Assembly: GCA_036258055.1 (NCBI GenBank)
Contig: DATAEK010000128.1
Location: 1 to 6,809, forward strand
Reading direction: 5' to 3'
DNA: 6,809 nucleotides
DNA from: DATAEK01 sp036258055
GTDB taxonomy: Bacteria; Acidobacteriota; Vicinamibacteria; Vicinamibacterales; 2-12-FULL-66-21
Of the stretch, positions 1 through 6,316 are shown piece by piece; position 1 is the first letter of the stretch; each line of letters begins with the position of its first letter. The notes beneath the pieces were generated by a model that was given only the letters and a program-made list of their open reading frames with translations, made no database searches and was not told where the DNA came from. The position numbers and the translations under genes are program-made.

Positions 1-1432
1 AGCCGCGATCGCCCACTCGATCGAGCCTGAACAGATCGGGCGCGTCGTGGACGTTGTTGACGACGACGTCGATGTCGCCGTCGTTGTCGAAGTCGGCGAA
101 CGCCGCGCCGCGTCCAGCCTTCGGGATCGTCGCGGGCTCGCCGAGGCTTTCCGTGACGTCAGCGAAGCGTCCGTTGCGCAGGTTGTGATACACGACCTTT
201 CGCTGCTGATAGCCCGCCTCGGTCTTGAGCTGCGCGACCTCCGGATAGACGTGGCCGTTGACCAGAAAGAGATCGAGCCAGCCATCCGCGTCGAAGTCGA
301 CGAAGCCGACGCCCCAGCCGAGCCAGCGTGTGTTGAGACCGAGGCCGCTTGCAAATGTCCGATCCTCGCACAGGCCTTTCCCGGTGTTCTTGTAGAGCGT
401 CGACGTGTCCCCCGCGAAGTTCGTCTTGAAGATGTCCATCGTTCCATCGCGATCGTAGTCGCCGATGGCGATTCCCATCCCGGCCTGTGGCTTGCCGTCC
501 TGGCTGTAGGCGCAGCCGGCGTCGACGCCGATATCGGTGAACGTGCCATTCCGGTTGTTCCGGTACATCGCGCTTGGATTCGAGTCGTTCGCGACGTACA
601 CGTCAACCCAGCCGTCATTGTCGAAATCGAGGGTCGCCACGCCCAGACCGTAGGTGCCGCGGGCGCGCGTGATGCCGGATTTGTCGGATACGTCTTCGAA
701 CTTGCCGCCGCCCTTGTTGTGATAGAGGACGTTCTTCCCGCCGGGAAGCCCTGGTGGTCCGCACGCAACGGGTATCCCCTTGTAGCGGCACAAACCTGAA
801 GACGGAACCGGGGTGACCGCCAAATCGAGATCGATGTAGTTGGCGGCAATCAGATCGAGCAACCCATCGCGGTCGTAGTCGAGGAACGCACAGCCCGCGC
901 CCCAGCGTTTACGAGGATCACTCAGTCCGGCCGTGGTGGTGACATCTGTGAAAGTGCCGTTTCCATTGTTCTGATACAGGCGATTCTGCCCCCAGTACGT
1001 GACGTACAGATCGTCATCTCCATCGTTGTCGTAGTCGCCCGTGCACACGCCCTGCCCCCAGCCGCTCTGCGTCAGTCCGGCGCGGGCCGTGACGTCCTCG
1101 AACGTTCCGTTTCCCTTGTTTCTGTACAGGTGGTTCGTCGGCTCCTGACCCTTTGGAAAACCCTCGAGGACGGTGCCGTTGACGAGAAAGATGTCGAGCC
1201 AGCCGTCGCCGTCGAAGTCGAAGGCTGCCGCGCCGGTGCCCGTCGTTTCCAGCAGATAGGTGTTGCTCTTCTCGCCGCCGAAGACTGTTTTCGCGTTCAG
1301 GCCCGCCTCGCGTGCGATGTTGGTGAACGAAAACCCGAGTGTGGTCTGTCGTCCGTGCAGCGCAGTTCCCGCACCGCCGCATGCCGCGACCAGGGAGATG
1401 ACGACGCGCGCGATCGGAGGGGGCAGCCTCAT
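1..1432 (-). CDS. CRTAC1-like VCBS/FG-GAP repeat protein, exported, C-terminus cut by window edge
   Basis: The minus strand is open from ATG 1432 to the left edge, giving 477 residues. Seven calcium-loop DxDxDG motifs are seen, starting at residues 72, 133, 185, 269, 325, 379 and 447 (for example DFDGDGWLD and DYDNDGDDD). Each is followed by a D[IL]-type strand and then an LYxNxGxGTFxDVT-type strand. That pattern is the VCBS/FG-GAP beta-propeller of the CRTAC1 family. C215 and C224 lie in the CRYKGIPVACGP segment, which is typical of bacterial members. The expected C-terminal ASPIC/UnbV domain would lie beyond the edge. The N-terminus has a short hydrophobic stretch ending in VAAC (C18), so it may be a lipoprotein; otherwise a Sec substrate. 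An in-frame ATG at 1495 would only add non-signal residues, so 1432 is preferred. Molecular function is unknown; surface or periplasmic binding or adhesion is inference. No frameshift: all seven motifs share one frame. Confidence 0.93.
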   Translation of the reverse strand, partial: MRLPPPIARVVISLVAACGGAGTALHGRQTTLGFSFTNIAREAGLNAKTVFGGEKSNTYLLETTGTGAAAFDFDGDGWLDIFLVNGTVLEGFPKGQEPTNHLYRNKGNGTFEDVTARAGLTQSGWGQGVCTGDYDNDGDDDLYVTYWGQNRLYQNNGNGTFTDVTTTAGLSDPRKRWGAGCAFLDYDRDGLLDLIAANYIDLDLAVTPVPSSGLCRYKGIPVACGPPGLPGGKNVLYHNKGGGKFEDVSDKSGITRARGTYGLGVATLDFDNDGWVDVYVANDSNPSAMYRNNRNGTFTDIGVDAGCAYSQDGKPQAGMGIAIGDYDRDGTMDIFKTNFAGDTSTLYKNTGKGLCEDRTFASGLGLNTRWLGWGVGFVDFDADGWLDLFLVNGHVYPEVAQLKTEAGYQQRKVVYHNLRNGRFADVTESLGEPATIPKAGRGAAFADFDNDGDIDVVVNNVHDAPDLFRLDRVGDRG

Positions 1433-1512
1433 GTTTGCGCCTGGGCTTCGGAGCCGAACAGCGTCAGGCCCAGCAGGATCGACCAGATGCGGCATCGATG
1501 CCGGCCGAACAT
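1429..1512 (-). CDS. 27-residue signal-peptide-like mini-ORF overlapping the CRTAC1-like gene
   Basis: This is a small minus-strand frame from ATG 1512 to TGA 1429. It has a basic start (MFGRHRCR), a hydrophobic core (IWSILLGLTLFG), and an SEAQA-QT end that looks like a signal peptidase I site, then stops. Its TGA overlaps the ATG of the CRTAC1-like gene (ATGA), the arrangement seen in translational coupling. A TAGAAT hexamer at 1524-1519 ends 7 bases before its ATG, so a transcript could begin at or near the start codon; no Shine-Dalgarno is visible. It could be a leader peptide, a discarded or alternative signal peptide for the next gene, a sequencing indel that split a longer N-terminus, or chance. 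I favour a leader or relic, with low certainty. Confidence 0.3.
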   Translation of the reverse strand: MFGRHRCRIWSILLGLTLFGSEAQAQT

Positions 1513-1573
1513 GGCGTCATTCTATCCGAGCGTCTCGTGGTGGGACGAAGCGCACCGAATCTAGAATGAAGCC
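1513..1573. promoter_or_regulatory. Divergent promoter region with mirrored TAGAATGA(A/C)GCC motifs
   Basis: The plus strand reads TAGAATGAAGCC at 1562-1573. The minus strand reads TAGAATGACGCC at 1524-1513. This is an 11-of-12 match in inverted orientation with 37 bases between the copies. Each contains TAGAAT, one base from the -10 consensus TATAAT, pointing towards the gene on its side. No good -35 is present at 16-18 bases from either. As -10 elements they would put transcript starts near 1512 (minus) and 1574 (plus). An alternative reading is two half-sites for one shared regulator. Prediction only. Confidence 0.4.
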
Positions 1574-1616
1574 TTTCAGGACTACGCCTTGGAAAAGATC
1601 GGATGACGGTGCCGCC

Positions 1617-2801
1617 ATGCATGTCGGTGTGAACTACCCGTGGTTCGACTACGGTTGGGACTTCGGCCCGGCGCCGCCCGGATGGCGGGGCAGCCTGACC
1701 GCTCCGGGCTGGACTGTTGAGATCGATAGACACTTGCAGCATCTCCACGACCTCGGGATCAGCGTGGTGCGGTGGTTCGTGCTGGCCGATGGTCTCGCGT
1801 ACGGCACAGGACCGGACGCACCAACCCTCGATTCCAGTGGTGAGTGGCGCTTCGATCCGGCGCCGCTCGATGCCACTGTGCTCGACGATTTCGGCGAGTT
1901 GCTGCGGCGATTCGCTGACTTCAACGCCGGCGTCCAGCGTTCCATTCGCCTCTTGCCGGTCCTCATCGACTTCCATTTCTGCAATCCCGGAGCTCTACGC
2001 GTCCTGAAACCCGATCCGTCCGATCCGTCGAAGGTGATTCAGGACACCGACTGGGTCAAGCAGGGACGGGCGGACGCGATCGCCGATGCGGACAAGCGGC
2101 GGACCTTCCTCGACGAAGTTCTCGATCCATTCCTGCAGGTTTCACAGAACCACGCGGACGTCATCTATGCGTGGGAGTCGATCAACGAGCCGGAGTGGAT
2201 CACCAACGGCTGGCATCCCGACGGTCGGGATGACCATCCGATCGACGAGCGATTCATGCGCGCGTTTCTCGACGAGAGCACGACCCGCATCCGCCGGGCT
2301 GGATTCAGACCGACGATCGGATTCGCCCTCCTCGATACGCTCCGCGACTCGGGCATCACGACAGAGATCAACCAGTTTCATCATTACCCGGGCGGCAGCA
2401 TCAAGCTGCCACGGCAGACGTTCGATCCTCGATTCCCGGCCATCATCGGTGAGTTTGCGACGGCCTCGAATGACATCTGGCCGGATCTCGGCGAGCGGCA
2501 GACCGTTCTCGATCGGTTGCAGCGTGCGGCCGCAAAGGGGTACCCGATCGCGATGCCATGGGCCTTTCGAACCCAGGATCGTCACACGTCATGGACCGCT
2601 GCGGTCGAAGACGATATCAGGACGTTCACTGCCGAGCAGGCGCCAGCTGACGTCACCGATCTCGTCCCCCCGGCAAGCGGTGTAAGCGTTGAAACGCGCA
2701 GGGCAAAGAAAAGCGGACCTCGATCGAAGGAGCGGAAACAGACACGCGAGGCTGGTCGCGGCGGTAAGAGACGTCCGCGAAAGGGTTCGAGGAAACGGTA
2801 G
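1617..2801 (+). CDS. GH5-like (clan GH-A) glycoside hydrolase with basic C-terminal tail
   Basis: The protein has 394 residues from ATG 1617. The TIM-barrel landmarks of a clan GH-A retaining glycosidase appear in order: GVNYPW near the start, RWF at 52-54, DFHF at 118-121, AWESINEPEW with the likely acid/base E191, FHHYPGG with H255-H256, IIGEFA with the likely nucleophile E279, and MPW with W315 at the last strand. These suggest a cellulase-like or mannanase-like fold; the substrate cannot be read. There is no signal peptide or membrane segment, so it should be cytoplasmic or exported by another route. Residues 361-394 hold 18 Lys/Arg against two Glu, an unusual tail. The start is uncertain. 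ATG 1566 is also in frame, but the 17 added codons have low third-position GC (about half), the domain begins right after 1617, and TAGAAT at 1562-1567 would put transcription downstream of 1566. Neither start has a clear Shine-Dalgarno. The frame stays open further upstream to about 1260, but there it is antisense to the CRTAC1-like gene. Confidence 0.85.
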   Translation: MHVGVNYPWFDYGWDFGPAPPGWRGSLTAPGWTVEIDRHLQHLHDLGISVVRWFVLADGLAYGTGPDAPTLDSSGEWRFDPAPLDATVLDDFGELLRRFADFNAGVQRSIRLLPVLIDFHFCNPGALRVLKPDPSDPSKVIQDTDWVKQGRADAIADADKRRTFLDEVLDPFLQVSQNHADVIYAWESINEPEWITNGWHPDGRDDHPIDERFMRAFLDESTTRIRRAGFRPTIGFALLDTLRDSGITTEINQFHHYPGGSIKLPRQTFDPRFPAIIGEFATASNDIWPDLGERQTVLDRLQRAAAKGYPIAMPWAFRTQDRHTSWTAAVEDDIRTFTAEQAPADVTDLVPPASGVSVETRRAKKSGPRSKERKQTREAGRGGKRRPRKGSRKR

Positions 2802-2881
2802 CCATTCGCGCGGCTCAGGTGGCCGCATCGGCGCGCGGCGTTCTGGCTCTACGCCGGGGGCGAGGGTCGAGACTAGGATGA

Positions 2882-2908
2882 TGTCGAGAAATCTCCTTCG
2901 GCTCCGAC
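2882..2908 (+). promoter_or_regulatory. Candidate ECF42-type autoregulatory promoter
   Basis: TGTCGA at 2882-2887 and CGAC at 2905-2908 are separated by exactly 17 bases and lie 37 bases before the start codon of the DGPF gene. From memory of work on ECF42 sigma factors in Streptomyces, their target promoters carry TGTCGA at -35 and CGA/TC at -10, often upstream of DGPF genes. The site, spacing and position all fit autoactivation of this operon by its own sigma factor. Transcription would begin near 2915, leaving a leader of about 30 bases that includes the Shine-Dalgarno. Confidence 0.6.
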
Positions 2909-2924
2909 GTTACCCATGAACGTC
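2906..2924. promoter_or_regulatory. Dyad GACGTT-N7-AACGTC over the -10 of the DGPF operon
   Basis: Perfect 6-bp arms at 2906-2911 and 2919-2924 surround a 7-base centre. The left arm overlaps the proposed CGAC -10 and the dyad spans the expected transcript start, so it is placed like an operator for a repressor. It may also be chance in GC-rich DNA. Confidence 0.3.
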
Positions 2925-2932
2925 AAATCACC

Positions 2933-2937
2933 AAGGA
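2933..2937 (+). promoter_or_regulatory. Shine-Dalgarno AAGGA for the DGPF gene
   Basis: AAGGA ends seven bases before ATG 2945. It is one of the few clear ribosome binding sites in the window. It decides the start among the several in-frame ATG codons at the head of this gene (residues 1 and 4-7). Confidence 0.7.
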
Positions 2938-2944
2938 TGACACG

Positions 2945-3339
2945 ATGAAATACATGATGATGATGCACGCGCCGCGGGGCAAAGGTGACTGGCAGGTCTC
3001 CAACTGGCCGCCGGAGGACCTGAAAGCCCATATCGGCTTCATGATGCGCTTTGCGAAAGAGCTCAGCGACGCCGGCGAGCTGGTCGGCGCCGAAGGGCTC
3101 GCGGGGCCGGACCAGGCCAGGATCGTGCGAGCCGGAAAAAACGGCTCGCCGGAAGTGACCGATGGTCCCTTCCCTGAGGCGAAGGAGTTCCTGGCCGGCT
3201 ACTGGATCGTGGATGTCGAAAACCCTGCGCGAGCGTACGAGTTGGCCGCGCGGGCGTCCGCGGCGCCGGGGCCCGGAGGCAAGCCACTCAACATGGCGAT
3301 TGAAATCCGCGAAGTGATGAGCGCTCCGCCCACCGACCT

Positions 3340-3343
<4 letters not shown>
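2945..3343 (+). CDS. YCII-related (DGPF-domain) protein, ECF42 partner
   Basis: This is a 132-residue soluble protein of the YCII/DGPF family, a dimeric alpha-beta ferredoxin-like fold. The opening MKYMMMMHAP is typical. GELVGAEGLAGP spans residues 44-55. The hallmark DGPF (73-76) is followed by EAKEFLAGYWIVDV (78-91), and the C-terminal strand LNMAIEIREVM closes the domain. The length is normal for the family. The biochemical activity of DGPF proteins is not established; they are known chiefly as genomic partners and likely targets of ECF42 sigma factors. The stop overlaps the GTG start of the sigma factor gene by four bases, so the two are almost certainly co-transcribed and translationally coupled. 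A candidate ECF42 promoter and a good Shine-Dalgarno lie just upstream. Confidence 0.93.
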
Positions 3344-4643
<1,300 letters not shown>

Positions 4644-4644
<1 letters not shown>

Positions 4645-4684
4645 TGGGCCCATGGGCCATGGAAATGGGCCATGGGCCATGGAA
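4644..4684. repeat. Tandem ATGGGCC microrepeat at the convergent gene junction
   Basis: Two nearly identical units of 21 and 20 bases (4644-4664 and 4665-4684) follow the sigma factor stop codon directly. Each is built as ATGGGCC, ATGGGCC, ATGGAA; the first has one extra C. Each unit contains CCATG-GGC-CATGG (4650-4662 and 4670-4682), which could form a 5-bp hairpin with a 3-base loop. The first also holds the perfect palindrome GGCCCATGGGCC at 4647-4658. No T-run follows on either strand, so it is not a standard terminator. It may be a member of a dispersed genomic repeat family. Confidence 0.7.
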
Positions 4685-4700
4685 GACGGGTCTTTTCGAC

Positions 4701-4718
4701 GTCGCACACGTCTGCGAC
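4701..4718. other. Small inverted repeat GTCGCA-N6-TGCGAC between convergent genes
   Basis: A 6-bp perfect stem (4701-4706 and 4713-4718) with a 6-base loop lies between the ends of the sigma factor and methyltransferase genes. It sits where a shared terminator would be expected, but no T-run follows on either strand, so terminator function is doubtful. The rest of 4685-4769 shows nothing I can name. Confidence 0.3.
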
Positions 4719-4769
4719 TTGAGGAGATCGCAAAACCGTCATCTCCGCAACCTGGGCTGAGCGCCGTAG

Positions 4770-5468
4770 CTACCAGACAAATGGGAACAGCCGGAACCGT
4801 ACGCGCTGGCGATAGGTGTCGTAGCCGGGAAGCTCGCGGACGAGCAGTGCCTCTTCGCCGACGATGCGTGCGACCAGCAGCAATGACAAGGCGGCTCCGA
4901 CAAGCAGCGCCGACGCGGCGCCGGTCAGCAGCGGTCCACCCGCAAACATCAGAATCGCGCCGAGATACATCGGATGACGCACGAGTCCGTAGACGCCGGT
5001 TGAGATGACGTGGTGATCGCGCTCGCGCTGGATCCGGGCGAGCGGTGACGCGAACGTGTTGTCGGCGAACGAGCGGAACAGGAGAAACCACGATCCGCCG
5101 AGGAGCAACAATCCGAGAACTTTGATGGCGGCCGGTTGCGGCGGCGTCCAGTGAAAGCGCACAGCGTCGAGCGGCATCAGCACGATCCAGAGCACGAAGC
5201 CCACGACCAGCAGCGACACGATGATCGCGTCCCGGCGGCTCTGGCCACCGCTGCCGGGCAGGCGGTATCGTTCGGCCAGGAGCGCGGGGTCGTGCCGGTA
5301 GAGCCAGGCGAGCGAGCTGACGCAGACGGCGAGGAACCAGCCGCTGAAGATCCAGCCGTCCCGCCAGCGCCACGTGCCTGCGAGAAAGAGAATGATGAAC
5401 GGCCACGCGAGGAGGTAGAGCGCAGTCAGGAAGAGGCCGAACGGCGACACGCGGGACGGGGCGTTCAT
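4770..5468 (-). CDS. Isoprenylcysteine carboxyl methyltransferase-family integral membrane protein
   Basis: The protein has 232 residues from ATG 5468. About six hydrophobic segments can be picked out (roughly 9-30, 39-57, 81-100, 113-132, 165-181, 183-202), so it is an inner-membrane protein. The C-terminal half carries the signature of the ICMT/PEMT-like methyltransferases: HVISTGVYGLVRHPMYLGAIL at about 153-173 with the key R164-H165-P166, and then the E205-E206 pair and LPGYDTYRQRVRFRLFPFVW, the usual end. These bind S-adenosylmethionine and methylate a lipophilic acceptor. Bacteria generally lack prenylated CaaX proteins, so the true substrate is unknown. The frame extends upstream to 5621, but that stretch is not hydrophobic or conserved-looking and overlaps the regulatory region. 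The gene converges with the sigma factor gene and diverges from the TetR gene. Ribosome binding is weak. Confidence 0.9.
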   Translation of the reverse strand: MNAPSRVSPFGLFLTALYLLAWPFIILFLAGTWRWRDGWIFSGWFLAVCVSSLAWLYRHDPALLAERYRLPGSGGQSRRDAIIVSLLVVGFVLWIVLMPLDAVRFHWTPPQPAAIKVLGLLLLGGSWFLLFRSFADNTFASPLARIQRERDHHVISTGVYGLVRHPMYLGAILMFAGGPLLTGAASALLVGAALSLLLVARIVGEEALLVRELPGYDTYRQRVRFRLFPFVW

Positions 5469-5547
5469 AGAGCCGCCATTGCAATGATCGCACGGTCCGG
5501 CACACGCGCATCGAGTCACCGCCGCTGCTCGGCCGCTGCGCCGGCCG

Positions 5548-5569
5548 GTCACATATCTGTCACATCTCC
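5548..5569. promoter_or_regulatory. Direct repeat of GTCACAT with 11-bp period
   Basis: GTCACATATCT (5548-5558) is followed at once by GTCACATCTCC (5559-5569), matching at 9 of 11 positions. The 11-bp period places both copies on one DNA face. It lies about 80-100 bases before the methyltransferase start, where a regulator could bind. No known motif is recognised. Confidence 0.3.
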
Positions 5570-5605
5570 GAGACGAAAGGTCCAACCATTGCCGAGGTAG
5601 GACTC

Positions 5606-5619
5606 GTCCGTAGACGGAC
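5606..5619. promoter_or_regulatory. Candidate TetR operator GTCCGT-AG-ACGGAC
   Basis: Perfect 6-bp arms with a 2-base centre sit about 30 bases before the TetR start, in the region shared with the divergent methyltransferase gene. Short dyads of this size next to a tetR-type gene are commonly the binding site of its own product. Of the two dyads here this is the better candidate. Confidence 0.5.
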
Positions 5620-5627
5620 ATTTAAAA

Positions 5628-5642
5628 GCAACTTGAGGTTGC
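5628..5642. promoter_or_regulatory. Second dyad GCAAC-TTGAG-GTTGC before the TetR gene
   Basis: Perfect 5-bp arms surround a 5-base centre, with TTAA on each side (5622-5625 and 5644-5647, one base off symmetry). Its centre lies about 22.5 bp, near two helical turns, from the centre of the dyad at 5606-5619. It overlaps GAGG at 5635-5638, which could be the Shine-Dalgarno for GTG 5648, and TTGAGG at 5633-5638, which could be a -35. Confidence 0.4.
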
Positions 5643-5647
5643 GTTAA

Positions 5648-6316
5648 GTGTGCGCTACGATCCGGGGAGTGACGTCGCTCGATCGCTCTCCTTCGCGTGC
5701 CCCTCATCAGAGAGTTTCACCGCGCCCCCGCGTCGGGGGCCGGAGCGCCCGCGTCGTGGCCGACGTGCTGCGGACCACGCTCGAGGTCCTCGGCCAGCAG
5801 GGCTATGGCGGTCTCCGAATCGAGGACGTCGCGCTGAAAGCCGGCGTCAACAAGACGACCATCTATCGGCGCTGGCCGACCCGCGCCGATCTCGTGATTG
5901 CGGCGCTCACCAACCTGTGCACACCGCCGCGGGCGGTCGAGACCGGCCGCCTCGAGTGCGATCTCCACGCCACGTTCATGACCGCCACGACCCTGCGTTC
6001 GACCCCCGCGGGCCGCGGCGTCGTCCGGGCGCTCATCGCCGAAGGGGGTGACCCGGAGGTCGATCGCGTCATCCGTGAGATTCGCGAGCGACATCGTGCA
6101 CCGGCCCGCAGCGTGCTCGAGCGCGCACGGCGCCGGGGCGATCTTCCGAAACGGGTGAACGTCGAGCTGTTGCTCGACATCCTGACCGGAACGATCTACG
6201 GCCGGCTGCGCGAGTGCCCGCGCCCGCTCGATCCATTGTGGGTGAAGCGCGTCGTGCGGCTGATTCTGTCTGGAGCGGTCGCCAGCGGCCGCACGAAAGC
6301 GTCGGGCCTCCTATGA
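5648..6316 (+). CDS. TetR/AcrR-family transcriptional regulator of the efflux operon
   Basis: The protein has 222 residues from GTG 5648. After an Arg/Pro-rich leader (1-29) comes GGRSARVVADVLRTTLEVLGQQGY, the first helix of the TetR DNA-binding domain. The helix-turn-helix follows, IEDVALKAGVNKTTIYRRWP (58-77), then TRADLVIAAL. The rest (about 95-215) is a helical ligand and dimer domain with no conserved ligand residues I can identify. GAGG at 5635-5638, nine bases before GTG, supports this start. GTG 5669 is the rival; it would be leaderless if TTGAGG (5633-5638) and TACGAT (5656-5661), 17 bases apart, are the promoter. The stop overlaps the efflux adaptor ATG (ATGA), so repressor and pump are one coupled unit, probably autorepressed through the dyads upstream. 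The ligand is likely a pump substrate, by analogy with AcrR-type proteins. Confidence 0.93.
   Translation: MCATIRGVTSLDRSPSRAPHQRVSPRPRVGGRSARVVADVLRTTLEVLGQQGYGGLRIEDVALKAGVNKTTIYRRWPTRADLVIAALTNLCTPPRAVETGRLECDLHATFMTATTLRSTPAGRGVVRALIAEGGDPEVDRVIREIRERHRAPARSVLERARRRGDLPKRVNVELLLDILTGTIYGRLRECPRPLDPLWVKRVVRLILSGAVASGRTKASGLL

Noticed and set aside
47..799. Plus-strand 250-codon open frame rich in Val, Asp and Glu
   Set aside because: It is codon-aligned antisense of the CRTAC1-like gene; its Val/Asp-rich composition is the complement of repeated GAC/GTC codons in the DxDxDG motifs.
1260..1616. Upstream extension of the glycoside hydrolase frame
   Set aside because: The part before 1432 runs antisense to the CRTAC1-like gene, and the rest covers the divergent promoter region. 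No domain begins before residue MHVGVNYPW at 1617.
2086..2685. Plus-strand 199-codon Ser/Arg-rich frame inside the hydrolase
   Set aside because: It is a shifted-frame shadow of the hydrolase, whose catalytic motifs are intact in the other frame.
2822..2839. Inverted repeat GCCGC-N8-GCGGC after the hydrolase stop, as a terminator
   Set aside because: The stem is only 5 bp with an 8-base loop, with no T-run after it; GC-rich DNA gives such pairs often.
4682..4696. AAGAC/GTCTT pairing followed by TT, as a terminator
   Set aside because: The loop would be two bases, or the stem only four base pairs, and the T-run is too short.
5469..5621. N-terminal extension of the methyltransferase to 5621
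   Set aside because: The extra 51 residues are Arg/Cys-rich with no hydrophobic segment, and they cover the regulatory dyad. The family-like protein begins at ATG 5468.
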